DNA of 64,000 nucleotides from Laccaria trichodermophora. Taxonomy: Eukaryota; Basidiomycota; Agaricomycetes; Agaricales; Hydnangiaceae. The DNA lies in NCBI GenBank assembly GCA_018417955.1, contig JACTVC010000032.1:486006-550005 (forward strand). The letters run 5' to 3'. Below, one piece after another: positions 45,128 to 56,885 of the stretch (position 1 is its first letter; each line of letters opens with the position of its first letter). Both the position numbers and the translations under genes were made by a program. Under the pieces are notes generated by a model. That model was not told where the DNA came from. It searched no databases and worked only from the letters and a program-made list of their open reading frames with translations.

Positions 45128-48100
45128 AGTATCTACCACTTTTTATGATAAAATACAGTCAAGTGCCTGCACAACTTTTTGGTAAATGGCACTGTGGTCT
45201 TATGAAATGAGAAACATGGGGGAAATCTAATGAAACATGTTTCATTTTTGGCCCAGACCATTTCATATATATCTCATTGTTTCCCTAGCAATATTTCTTT
45301 GCCATTTCTTTCCCATTTCATTGGCTGACTGGCTATATTTCTTTTCCATTTCATTGGTTGCCTGGCCATATTTTTTTTCTATTTCATTGTTTCCCTAGCA
45401 ATATTTCTTCGCCATTTCTTTCCCATTTCATTGGCTGCCTAGCCATATTTATTTCCCATTTCATTCATATTTCTTTTCCATTTCATTGTTTCCCTAGCAA
45501 TATTTCTTTGCCATTTCATTCCTATTTCATTGGCTGCCTAGCCATATTTCTTTCCCATTTCTTTTCCATTTCATTGTTTCCCCAGCAATATTTCTTCGCC
45601 ATTTCATTGGCTGCCTAGCAATATTTCTTTCCCATTTCATTCATATTTCTTTCCCATTTCATTCATATTTCATTGCCATTTCATTGACTCCCTAGCAATA
45701 TTTCTTCGCCATTTCTTTCCCATTTCATTGGCTGCCTAGCCATATTTCTTTCCCATTTCTTTTCCATTTCATTGTTTCCCCAGCAATATTTCTTTGCCAT
45801 TTCTTTCCCATTTCATTGGCTGCTTAGCCATATTTCTTTCCCATTTCTTTTCCATTTCATTGTTTCCCTAGCAATATTTCTTTTCCATTTCATTGTTTCC
45901 CTGGCAATATTTCTTTGCCATTTCTTTCCCATTTCTTTTCCATTTCATTGTTTCCCCAGCAATATTTCTTTGCCATTTCTTTCCCATTTCATTGACTCCC
46001 TAGCAATATTTCTTCGCCATTTCTTTCCCATTTCATTGGCTGCCTAGCCATATTTCTTTCCCATTTCTTTTCCATTTCATTGTTTCCCTAGCAATATTTC
46101 TTCGCCATTTCTTTCCCATTTCATTGGCTGCCTGGCTATATTTCTTTGCCATCTTGTCAGGGTCCATCCAATGGGTCATCAGGAGGGTGGTCACATGACC
46201 AATTTCCTAAAATGGTCAAAATACAAAATTAATAGCCCTGAATTGTAGCTTTCAGAATCTGTTTGAATTATGTTCTAAAGTGCTCTCATTGTGGAGATAT
46301 GAGGCAAATGAATTTTTACAGCACCGGCTTTTTTCAACCTTTTTGTCTTTTTCTCCAGGAAAACAACACCAAACAATATAATTTTAACATATTTAGAAAG
46401 CTAAGAAAAGGGGCTACAATTATCATATTATAGAAAAATTGACTCAAAAAGGAAGGTGCATAGCCTAAAAGGGACATGCACACTAGTAGACTACAAAAGT
46501 CAGACCTAGACTAGAAATTTTACCAATAGGTTTACCAATAGATTACAAAAGTCAGACATAGAATACAAAAATGAGTAATGCACTACAAAAGACTACAAAG
46601 AGCTGGACATAGACTACAAAGTTTACTAATGGGCTATGACAGACTTCAAGAGTTGGACATACACCACAAAATCCGCTTTTCTCATTACAAAAGTTTTAGT
46701 GTCTGCTTTTTTCATTACAACAGTTTGTAGTGTCCGCTTTTTTTATTACAACAGTTTGTAGTGTCCGCTTTTTTATTACAACAGTTTGTAGTGTCCACTT
46801 TTTTTATTACAACAGTTTGTAATGTCCGCTTTTTTCATTACAACAGTTTGTAGTGTCCGCTTTTTTTATTACAACAGTTTGTAGTGTCCAATTTTTTTAT
46901 TGCAACAGTTTGTAGCATCCGCTTTTTTCATTACAACAGCTTGTAGTGTCTGCTTTTTTTATTCCAACAGTTTCTAGTGTTCGCTCTTTTTATTACAACA
47001 GTTTCTAGTCTCTGCTTTTTTAGACTACAACAGTTTACAATATCCACTTTTTAAGACTACTAAGTTCGTAGTCTGCTTTTCTAATTTAGTTTGTGGGTAT
47101 GGGTTTATGACATGTGAGATGAGTTGACTTTTGCCAGTCATGCCCAACTGTTGGCTTTCATACCAGTGGAGCCTGCACTGTGTTTTCAAGAACAACAGCT
47201 CTACTCATGGTCAACCTGGAAAAGATTCACCAGATTCCAGCTTGTATTCACCTGAGTAGACTAAGAACATAATAGGAATAGACAACCTTTCATTGTTCAC
47301 TCCTAGTACTCTTGAATGGCTTTCAGTGAAGATTGGCTAGGATGAATGGTTGGACAGTGAAACCTTATCATAATTTGACTTGACAGAGAAGACCAATGAG
47401 AGACACTCATTATAGGACAGTAGCTACTGATATCAATAGATGTTTGACTGAGTCCAGAGAGATGGGATAGTGGCTGGTCAGCTGAAAAGAGAGACAGGCA
47501 CCACTGATGTGAAAGACAACAAGTTGGGCATGACTGGCAGAGTCAATTCATCTCACATGTCATAAACCCATACCTACTACAAACTAAATGTCAGAAAAGC
47601 AGACTACAAACTTAGTAGTCTTAAAGAGTGGATATTGTAAACTGCTGTAGTCCAAAAAAGTGGATTCTACCCACTGTTGTAGTCCAAAAAAGGGAAGACT
47701 ACAAACTGTCATAATCTAAAAAAACGGACACTAGAAACTGATGTAGTCAAAAAAAGCAGACACTACAAACTGTTGCAATAAAAAAAGCAGACACTACAAA
47801 CTGTTGTAATGAAAAAAGTGGACACTCAAACTGTTGCAATAAAAATTGGACACTACAAACTGTTGTAATAAAAAAAGCGAACACTAGAAACGGTTGCAAT
47901 AAAAAAATTGGACACTACAAACTGTTGTAATGAAAAAGCGGACACTACAAACTGTTGTAATAAAAAAAAGTGGACACTACAAACTGTTGTAATAAAAAAA
48001 GCGGACACTACAAACTGTTGTAATGAAAAAAGCGGACACTACAAACTGTTGTAATGAAAAAAGCGGACATTACAAACTGTTGTAATAAAAAAAGTGGACA

Positions 48101-49768
48101 CTACAAACTGTTGTAATGGAAAAATCAGGCACTACAAACTGTTGTAATAAAAAAAGCGGACACTACAAACTGCTGTAATGAAAAAAGCAGACACTAAAAC
48201 TTTTGTAATGAGAAAAGCGGATTTTGTGGTGTATGTCCAACTCTTGAAGTCTGTCATAGCCCATTAGTAAACTTTGTAGTCTATGTCCAGCTCTTTGTAG
48301 TCTTTTGTAGTGCATTACTCATTTTTGTATTCTATGTCTGACTTTTGTAATCTATTGGTAAACCTATTGGTAAAATTTCTAGTCTAGGTCTGACTTTTGT
48401 AGTCTACTAGTGTGCATGTCCCTTTTAGGCTATGCACCTTCCTTTTTGAGTCAATTTTTCTATAATATGATAATTGTAGCCCCTTTTCTTAGCTTTCTAA
48501 ATATGTTAAAATTATATTGTTTGGTGTTGTTTTCCTGGAGAAAAAGACAAAAAGGTTGAAAAAAGCCGGTGCTGTAAAAATTCATTTGCCTCATATCTCC
48601 ACAATGAGAGCACTTTAGAACATAATTCAAACAGATTCTGAAAGCTACAATTCAGGGCTATTAATTTTGTATTTTGACCATTTTAGGAAATTGGTCATGT
48701 GACCACCCTCCTGATGACCCATTGGATGGACCCTGACAAGATGGCAAAGAAATATAGCCAGGCAGCCAATGAAATGGGAAAGAAATGGCGAAGAAATATT
48801 GCTAGGGAAACAATGAAATGGAAAAGAAATGGGAAAGAAATATGGCTAGGCAGCCAATGAAATGGGAAAGAAATGGCGAAGAAATATTGCTAGGGAGTCA
48901 ATGAAATGGGAAAGAAATGGCAAAGAAATATTGCTGGGGAAACAATGAAATGGAAAAGAAATGGGAAAGAAATGGCAAAGAAATATTGCCAGGGAAACAA
49001 TGAAATGGAAAAGAAATATTGCTAGGGAAACAATGAAATGGAAAAGAAATGGGAAAGAAATATGGCTAAGCAGCCAATGAAATGGGAAAGAAATGGCAAA
49101 GAAATATTGCTGGGGAAACAATGAAATGGAAAAGAAATGGGAAAGAAATATGGCTAGGCAGCCAATGAAATGGGAAAGAAATGGCGAAGAAATATTGCTA
49201 GGGAGTCAATGAAATGGCAATGAAATATGAATGAAATGGGAAAGAAATATGAATGAAATGGGAAAGAAATATTGCTAGGCAGCCAATGAAATGGCGAAGA
49301 AATATTGCTGGGGAAACAATGAAATGGAAAAGAAATGGGAAAGAAATATGGCTAGGCAGCCAATGAAATAGGAATGAAATGGCAAAGAAATATTGCTAGG
49401 GAAACAATGAAATGGAAAAGAAATATGAATGAAATGGGAAATAAATATGGCTAGGCAGCCAATGAAATGGGAAAGAAATGGCGAAGAAATATTGCTAGGG
49501 AAACAATGAAATAGAAAAAAAATATGGCCAGGCAACCAATGAAATGGAAAAGAAATATAGCCAGTCAGCCAATGAAATGGGAAAGAAATGGCAAAGAAAT
49601 ATTGCTAGGGAAACAATGAGATATATATGAAATGGTCTGGGCCAAAAATGAAACATGTTTCATTAGATTTCCCCCATGTTTCTCATTTCATAAGACCACA
49701 GTGCCATTTACCAAAAAGTTGTGCAGGCACTTGACTGTATTTTATCATAAAAGTGGTAGCTACCACTC
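45128..49768. mobile_element. Palindromic element 2 (4.6 kb)
   Basis: Near-perfect mirror about 47,446.5 (45,358-45,618 mirrors 49,275-49,535). Flanked by an 11-bp duplication AAATTGACACT (45,117-45,127 and 49,769-49,779). Ends carry CTACCACTTTT, TATGATAAAATACAG and GTGCCTGCAC, similar to element 1. From outside in: an array of CCATTTCATTG/GCAATATTTCTTTCCC units (45,250-46,150), the ~300-bp core with GGTCACATGACC (46,189-46,200 and mirror), an array of CAGTTTGTAGTGTCCGC units (46,680-47,040), and a central spacer (47,080-47,580) sharing CATGCCCA..TTGGCTTTCA with element 1. No transposase gene. Confidence 0.82.
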
Positions 49769-50467
49769 AAATTGACACTTGTTTGGTGCAGTCAAGGTGC
49801 AGTGATGGCGCAATACGCAGTTTCGTTCTGACGTTTCAAAGGGTGCACTTCAAAAGACAGGGTCGTCGTAACAATGTATAGGGAAACCTAATGCTGATCG
49901 ACACTAGCATAGACGCCGTCAGGGCTGCAAGTTGTACACCGCTATTACTTCGTCGGTAAGGGCCGCATCGGTTGTATTTGTATTGTATGACGCGTTCAAT
50001 CGAAACTCTCTAACTCATGTCATCTCATCGTTGTACTTCGGGGCCGCACCTCGACGGAACACGCTGCTTAGAATGACGTCTGCCCTGGTCAACTTTTCCT
50101 CACTTTGTATTGATTCGGTAGTAGGCGCTGGCAGTAATCAATCCCACGTCCGCCACTGTTTCTGCTTCTGTCTTGGTGACTGACAGATGGCAACACACTG
50201 TCGTGACCCTGTTTATCGAAATTAAACTTTTTCGCAACATAACTCAATCAGTGTTCAGATCATATCGCCTTAAAAACCGCGTCTTGCTTTTCTTCCATTC
50301 CCCATCTTCGGTTGTGCACGATGCCTCGTAAGTTCATCTTTTATATTGACACCGTTGAATTCTTACGCGTCGATCTTAGGCAAAATATCGATTAAGGTGG
50401 GTTAATGGCTACCAATCATGTGCTTTGTTCTGACATTAGCATACAGACGGCCGATTTTCGAAAAACG
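49769..50467. other. Spacer, nothing firmly recognised
   Basis: An 83-codon frame at 49,932-50,183 has no features. Part of 49,780-49,900 resembles, inverted, the flank of the palindrome near 60,060. A possible short upstream exon (ATGCCTC followed by GTAAGT) lies at 50,321. Confidence 0.3.
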
Positions 50468-51346
50468 ATGGGTACACATTTATCACAGGATTACATCAAT
50501 CGATTGAAAGTTAGTGTACTTCGCGTTTTTTGAGTATTTAACACGATAGTTCTCTTCAGGAAGCGTTGAGAGCGTCGACTCGAAAACATCTGGTTTATGC
50601 GAAGACGTACATGGGGCAAGGGGAAAACGTGACGAAATGTGAACAAGAGGTATATATTTTTCGTACAATCTTTTTTCGTCGTAATTCAAACCATGTATTC
50701 GAAGATCTGGTCTCTATATCCGAACCTTTTTCTCGCATCAGATGCGGACTCCAACCGGCGCAAGAATGTGGCTCGGGTGTATATGCGGAAATTGTTCTCG
50801 AATAACAGATGGCGTTACTTGCGTGCCAGGCAGAAAAAGATCAGAAGTGGGGCGAGAGACCCCGTCAACGTTTCGAGGAACACCCGCGGGCCATCTACAG
50901 TCAGTATAAGGTGCCCGTAGTGAAAGACGGTGACTGATACGAAATAATTCCAGCAGGCGAAGCCTGCCGCGAATCTACAAGTGAACCCAAAGTTGTCCGT
51001 CCACGCCCCTCCCGTTACAGAGCGGAAAAGGGGGTTTAAACCCTCTTATCTGCCAATCCCAACACGCGCCGCCGCCACGTCGTCTAAAGACGATTCGACC
51101 GCTCCAGTGAGACGCTTTTTGGAGACATGCATTCCTCCCATGACGCACTTTCTACCCAAATTTATCGCCTTTGGCTGTACTAACGAGCATTTTTTGCATG
51201 CTGTTCATTTGTGCACCGATGACGGGATCGATTCGTTCTTGAAGACTGTATCCTCCTTCGGAGATAACGAGTTTACGGCTATGGATATTTTCATACTCAA
51301 GAACCGCTTTCGCGGTTTCTCCATTGAAATGAGCACTGCGCTATAG
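50468..51346 (+). CDS. Uncharacterised small mushroom protein, paralogue 1
   Basis: Likely start MGTHLSQDYINRLK, a 50-nt intron ending CTTCAG, EALRASTRKHLVYAKTY...CEQE, an intron of ~55 nt, WSLYPNLFL..RRKNVARVYMRKLF, a frame change near 50,800, and a C-terminal block MTHFLPKFIAFGCTNEHF...DIFILKNRFRGF. The same blocks in the same order, with introns at equivalent places, occur at 58,543-59,450. I recognise the C-terminal FIxFGCxNExFL pattern from mushroom genomes but know no function. Both copies have a change of frame after the YMxKxF block, by short intron or indel. Confidence 0.5.
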
Positions 51347-51556
51347 TAATTACGAGTCCTGTAGTCTTATCCCGTATAAAAATCCGCTTGCCATTCTCAA
51401 ATCTTGTGATCGTTTCAATCAGAAGGAAGACTTGGCAATAAACAGAAAGAAATTGAATAAGCCAACGTATATTTGAAATGTGAATGACACAACTCAAAAG
51501 GGAGTTGGATCTGGGCAAGGCTTTGACTCACGCGATCTGAGGCAAACAGTCACAAA

Positions 51557-51596
51557 TTTTGAACTGAGAAGTGGACGTCCACTTTTCAGTTCAAAG
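51557..51596. repeat. GTGGACGTCCAC palindrome, copy 2
   Basis: Centred 51,576/51,577. It is the first of two ~100-bp direct repeats that run from GAGGCAAACAGTCACAAA to ACACTTGCTTGGT. Confidence 0.85.
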
Positions 51597-51657
51597 TTTA
51601 CACTTGCTTGGTGGAGTGACGTTTGAACGACCGCGATTTGAGGCAAACAGTCACAAA

Positions 51658-51697
51658 CTTTGAACTGAAAAGTGGACGTCCACTTTTCAGTTCAAAA
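51658..51697. repeat. GTGGACGTCCAC palindrome, copy 3
   Basis: Centred 51,677/51,678, 101 bp after copy 2, arms of 19 bp perfect. Confidence 0.85.
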
Positions 51698-51747
51698 TTT
51701 ACACTTGCTTGGTCTCGGCAACTACTTATGTTATTCGTTTAATTCTA

Positions 51748-52367
51748 CAGTTGCGGACAATCAGAGTCATCAAATTTGATAACTTGAGAACCAGAATTTT
51801 TATCAGAATTCTGACTTCATATTCAGCTTCAGAGACTTCGAAACTGTTCAAAAAAGGTGTCGCCCTAATTTTCCCACGCGTTTTTGGTTTGGCCAAATTT
51901 TTGGGCGTTTTCAACGCACCCAAAAGTCTTCCGAATCGGCCATCTCTGGATCAATTCTGTGGCATTCATAACCCTGGTGTAGTAGATGCGTGAAAAAATG
52001 AACCAGGGTCCAATTATGTCTTTTTCCGGGAGACCTTGACCAGAAAGGGTATGCCCACGTGACATTTTCAACGAAATTCCCACCATAAAAGACATCAATA
52101 TTTCCCGAATATTTTATTGGAATCAAAGAGAGGAAGCAAAAAGGAGTTGATTGGCATATTTTTTGTATTTTTAGCGATTTTTTCAGGCACTGGCCAAATT
52201 TTTGGGGTATAAAACCCTTATATCGTCATTTCTGGGAATTCTGCTCGTTGGAATTGATCAGGGAGATCAATAGGAAGTCATTTATACCGTTATCTAACAA
52301 TTCCAATGCTTTCTGGAGTCCCAAAAAATAGGTTAATAAATTTGTTGACTTTGTTTGTCCGCAACTG
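51748..52367. mobile_element. Non-autonomous relative of the Tc1/mariner-like transposon (620 bp)
   Basis: Ends CAGTTGCGGACAA..CA.AG match the terminal repeats of the element at 23,020-26,025, and TA flanks both sides (51,746-51,747 and 52,368-52,369). Subterminal sequence (TTTTCCCACG, GGCCAAATTTTTGG) also resembles that element's left end. No transposase, so it depends on a trans-acting one. Confidence 0.75.
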
Positions 52368-52369
52368 TA

Positions 52370-53794
52370 GAGCCGTCTCTTCGGCTCGCAAACGGTTGTC
52401 TCGGAAAGCTGTTAAACGGACCCTACATATTTTGACGACGTTACACTGGGACAAATTGCCATCGCTCTATTCTTTGAGAGTTCTCATACTTAATTGAGGC
52501 ATTGACTGAGATAATAAGAAATAATAGTACCACAGTGCAAATGCAGAGTGCAGCGATGATCACTTCATGCTTCTTGAGCGTGGTGTGTACGTTTTGATTT
52601 GTCTGGTGTTCTAGACGAGGAATAACCTTGTAAAGTGGTCACGTCTGATCAACGACTTAATGGGAGCTGTCTTACATATCGCTGTTCTCTGTTTGAGTTA
52701 TAGTCCAAGTATCGATGTTTCCTGCCTTGAACATCCTTTCTCATATATTTGCAACGCCTTTTGCAAACAGGTTAAGTTAGAGGTGGGTTCTCAGATATGT
52801 CGCCATTAGACTTACTTTGTACTGTGGTTTGTGGTCTTCATGGAGGGGCATGAATCATTTTGCGACTGTTATATATATGTGCTATATTTAGAATTCTATT
52901 GTATTGAAAAAAAAAAATTACCAAAAACGACGTTGACACCTCGGTAGGATTGAAATTTTTTCGTTTGTTGCTTCACTCTTGCTTCACTCTTAAATTTGGT
53001 CTTTCAATCTATGGACGAATTAGCTGTAACTCGGTCAGTAAATCGGTCAAGTGATCAAGCTCACGTTTGTTTTTGATTCGTTAGTCATCTTGTTTTCAAG
53101 TTAACGTGTTTGATCTTTGTTAAGCGTCCGAGCGTTATTTACTATGGAAATCGCTGCAGTAAACCAATCATAGTTCCGGTGGCGGTCTTTGTCACACTAG
53201 CCTCTAGGCATTTGGAGGATGGCTGTTCGATCTACGACGTAAACGTTGAAGATTTAATTCCAAACTTCGGGAATAGCCTCGATATGACGAGCAATTGTTT
53301 CCTCCAAAGTCGGTATCTTTATGACGGCGATAATAATCTTGTGGAGTATTTTTATTATTTCATGCATGAGCGTCAAGTGAGCTATTTTGAATTGTTCTGT
53401 ATGCCGACCTTATATTCATGTCTGTCAGATAACGGAGGACGATGATTGGGGTTTCAATGATTACAACATGGCCGCTTCAAGCCTTCATTCTGATAGAATT
53501 ATGGGAAGTTTGATGGTCATAAAGACGATGAGGGATTGATTTGTGGTAAATCTTACTTTGTCCGACGTAGACTTTGTTAACAAGCTCCTTCAAGAGTATG
53601 TATGCTGCAATTCTTGGGCTTGATGTCGCTTACTTCCTGTTATTGAATAGAGCTATTGCTGAACGTAGATTCTTACACGTCAATAATTAATCAACATCTT
53701 CGACGATGTGCATCATTCGTCGTAAGAAGTACATGGCTTGTATTAGCTGCCAACTGCGATGTATGTTAGCATTGCAGTTTTCTGTGCCCATAAA
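52370..53794. other. Spacer, possible unrecognised small genes
   Basis: A 111-codon plus-strand frame at 53,110-53,445 (with YLYDGDNNLVEYFYYFMHER) looks protein-like, but I do not recognise it. Otherwise AT-rich intergenic sequence. Confidence 0.3.
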
Positions 53795-54709
53795 TTACGC
53801 ACCTAACAAACGTCCATCTCGAGTAACAGTGAATGCTGCACTGCGCATTTGTCCATCAATGCAGTGTATGGATCCTCTCAATTTCCAAATCATCATGCCA
53901 TCAATACCTTTTGGACGACATTCGTGAACAGGTTTCTTGTCCCATAACACCGTCATGACGTCTTTATCGGTGATGGATCGCACCGTGAAAGGACAACTGC
54001 CATTGTTGCCGCATTCGTGATCCTCAAAATCCTTCCAAATCCAAATTGCTTTGGCGATACGGAAACCCGCGTTCTCGTAAAGCAAATGCGATAAAGGGAG
54101 GTTGTATGGGAATTTGTGCAGATTGAGGAAAGATCGTCGCAAAACAGTGAGTAAAGGATATGCACTTGTTAAACCATATGGCGTGACATAGTTCATGTCA
54201 AGGGTGAGATCATTTTCGAACATGGGTTGGATTGGATGATTGGTCCGAGAAACCGTGATATTTATTGTGAAAGTTGCTTTTGTGAGGGTAAAAATTCCTT
54301 CTGTCAGGTTTGGGTCTCTGATGTTGTCCCACATCGGTCTGCGTTCGACTCGAGTGACGTTGAAATCACAACGTTCTCGTAAGAGATTTAGTAGATTGTC
54401 CCGTGCGTCAGAGCCAACCATCATGGAAATGTGATCGTGCGGCAACGACGATACTTGGGGTAACATCAAGAGTAGAGGGATTGAGCCGGTTATTACGGAG
54501 CCAGTTGATTTCATGATTTCGATAAGCCGTATGGGACAAACTCCTCTTTTGGCAATCTCCCGCATAAGAGTATGTTTGTGGTAGAGTGCCGTTCGTGTTT
54601 TATTATACCGATTTGTATGCGCGAATGATCGTATATCAGTGAATGGCGTTGTTTCCAAGATTTGTGTCAAAATTTCCATGCTTAACGCATCCATATATGT
54701 GTCGAACAT
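53795..54709 (-). CDS. F-box-like protein with nucleotidyltransferase-like segment
   Basis: A single uninterrupted 304-codon frame. The N-terminal ~45 residues (LSMEILTQILETTPFTDIRSFAHTN) resemble a short F-box, and ITGSIPLLLMLPQ..LPHDHISMMV resembles the GS...P-D-D pattern of the nucleotidyltransferase-like proteins common in mushrooms, although the paired acidic residues are not obvious here. Trp/Cys-rich C-terminal part (IWIWKDFEDHECG). It may act in substrate recognition by SCF ubiquitin ligases, but this rests on the F-box resemblance only. It seems to be a single-exon gene with no lesion. Confidence 0.55.
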   Translation of the reverse strand: MFDTYMDALSMEILTQILETTPFTDIRSFAHTNRYNKTRTALYHKHTLMREIAKRGVCPIRLIEIMKSTGSVITGSIPLLLMLPQVSSLPHDHISMMVGSDARDNLLNLLRERCDFNVTRVERRPMWDNIRDPNLTEGIFTLTKATFTINITVSRTNHPIQPMFENDLTLDMNYVTPYGLTSAYPLLTVLRRSFLNLHKFPYNLPLSHLLYENAGFRIAKAIWIWKDFEDHECGNNGSCPFTVRSITDKDVMTVLWDKKPVHECRPKGIDGMMIWKLRGSIHCIDGQMRSAAFTVTRDGRLLGA

Positions 54710-55029
54710 TTGAACTTCTATAGAAGGAAATTACGATATCAGTCGTTTTTGGAAATTGACTACCAGAAAATAATAGCGGTGGAAGGAAGAAGGGTAGTCA
54801 GAGAAGACAAAAACGGCTTACCTAGTTAATTGTGTGCTGTGTTTTCTTGATGCGAAGTTGAGAATAAATAGTTGGCGCCGTACAGTTTGGGATGTTTCGC
54901 GATTCGACGTTTTGCGTCGCGAAGATCAAAACTAACGCTGGTATGGTTTGCGGAGTGTTGTCTGGCGAATCGTTGATTTGCGCCGCGAGGAACCAAACAT
55001 GAAAATTTGCGAATGCAAACGCTTTTCAC

Positions 55030-55233
55030 GTGATATGTCAGGCGGGTGAACATCCCGGTATCGTGGACCCTATGTATCTCAAGGTTATGCCCAACGGCCA
55101 TTGGGCTATGCTATTTGACGCCAGGGACAATGTCAGATTTATGTTCGTGCCTGTTCCCTACAGGCCGGGCGTCGGTCTTCCCACTAGTGTGGAAGACCTT
55201 TATACAGTTGATCTCAAGAAAGGATATCAGTAG
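55030..55233 (+). CDS. Possible short coding fragment
   Basis: A 67-codon frame with protein-like composition (MPNGHWAMLFDARDNVRF, FVPVPYRPGVGLPTSVEDLY) ending in a stop. No family recognised; it may be the last exon of something upstream. Confidence 0.3.
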   Translation: MICQAGEHPGIVDPMYLKVMPNGHWAMLFDARDNVRFMFVPVPYRPGVGLPTSVEDLYTVDLKKGYQ

Positions 55234-55281
55234 AAGAAAATAAGGAAATCCATTATACGAATGTTCTAATGGCATCTACGA

Positions 55282-56885
55282 CTACAGTTCTTCGTCCCCA
55301 TGGTCATTATCCAGATCTCTGATTACGTTGCTGACCATGTCCTGGTATTTCATTTCACTTTCGCAAAATTTATTCCAGACGGAGGGTAGTCGGTTCGGGG
55401 TAACGATCGCGATGCCTGTTTGGAGGAAGTCGGGGTCGAGACTTTTGGGGTCCAGGTCTTGGAGGCTAGTTCCATGCACGTCAGATGGGATCCAAACGAC
55501 AAGAGTGTTGGGGGCTGCCTGGATGCGCATCTTGTACGATGCTATGTAAAAATGACCACCGGCATCAGCAGGGTGATCTCTGTGGACCGTCCAAGCTATT
55601 GCGAATTTGTGAGGTTGGTGCTCAAAGTGCATCGATCTGATTTGCTGTCAGTTCGAGCAAGGGAGGAAAGTAAAAGATGGATACCGAGCATAATTCTGAG
55701 CACAAACTCCAGCAGGGGGTGCCATTTCAGCATTGCTGAATATAAATTCAGTACCGTTGACTTCAACCATGTATTCGCCACATGTAGTGTGTTTGGCGAT
55801 AAATTCTTTCGCAGCCCCCTTTTCAGACGACATCCTCACCATGTTGAAACGATCAAAGAAATTGTCGAAATTGTCCATAATCTCACTAGGTAGGATATCG
55901 CGGGACAGGTTCCAAAACAGAGCGAAGATTGAACTGGATCGGTAATCCATTTCATCTACGACACCCTTGGGGAGTTTTCGATTGGTGATGTTGCGCACCC
56001 AATCAAACTGCGGTGCACTGCGAGACCCTGCGGAAAACCCCATTTGGACGAGGCTTCCTGGATCTTCCATCTAAAAATGAAGAAGAAAGTCAAAGAGAAG
56101 CGAGGGAAAAAATGAAAAGGAGATTGACTTACCCGAATATTGCGTCTCGCAGCAACCGTTTCGCGGACAACTTTATGAACGGCAGCAGGAACATCGCCGT
56201 TGGGACAGAATTCCCGGACGACCAAGCAAAAAAGATGGCCATCATCGACGTCGTGGAAGGTGCCGCTATCGGTCGTTTGAACGTCATGTGCGAGACGCCT
56301 TGGGTTTACTTGCTCCATCGGGAGGCGCGGCCTGCGCTTGTCTGGTTGTCGTCCATGTTTCAAATGTTTTCTCCATCGTCTTCCGATCGCGGTGGTCTCG
56401 TATATCCAAGTCTTCAAGGGGGGATACGCTTTTTTGTTGGAAAACCTTTTCAAAAAAGTTTGGGGAAAATTCGCAAGTTTTGTGGTGCCAGCAGTGCGGG
56501 CACGAGAGGTAAAACCGAGTGATTGGCTAAATCGTTTTTTTTTTGATTTTCGGTGGCATTGTTGTTTCTGGCGGTCTTCGTTGGCGTGTTTCAAGCATTC
56601 GGGAACGGTGGGATCGGCGCATGCGTCACTGAGGTGCTTGATCCAATCGATGGGCGCTGGGTCCTTCTATATGGCAAAAATGTGTGAGTAAGGTTTGGCA
56701 ATCAATTGGATGCTAACCTTTCTGCTGCGAAACTGGCTGTTAGCCACGAAATTAGCAATGCGCGTCTCGAATGCGAGGCGACCGCGTTCGGATCCTGCAT
56801 CGGCAAACAACTGCAAAGCCGCTTTGTCATGCGCCAGAAGGTCGACAAGATCTTTGACAACTTTTGCGAGAGCTGGATTGCGCAT
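55282..56885 (-). CDS. Uncharacterised mushroom protein with HGTSL motif, spliced
   Basis: Exons on the minus strand: MRNPALAKVVKDLVDLLA... to ...SQFRSRK; a 52-nt intron; KDPAPIDWIKHLSDACADP...; then, possibly after another intron, MEQVNPRRLAHDV, GTFHDVDDGHLFCLVVREF to ARRNIR; a ~60-nt intron ending TTTTTAG; MEDPGSLVQMG to AQNYAR (56,070-55,685); a 48-nt intron (55,684-55,637); SMHFEHQPHKFAIAWTVHR, GGHFYIASYKMRIQAAPNTLVVW, DVHGTSLQD to the stop at 55,282. The last two exons join in frame (246 codons). I recall proteins with FYIAxYxxxxQxAxNTxVVW and HGTSL in many mushrooms; they look like a double-stranded beta-helix, perhaps an oxygenase relative, but the function is unknown. No lesion seen. 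Confidence 0.6.

Noticed and set aside
45358..49535. Open frames rich in Phe/Ile/Ser (SNISLPFLSHFI)
   Set aside because: They are translations of the CCATTTCATTG array in palindromic element 2, present on both arms.
6461..49535. CRISPR arrays or bacterial features in the tandem arrays
   Set aside because: Introns, LTR elements and chromodomain proteins show a eukaryotic genome; the repeats lack unique spacers of constant length.
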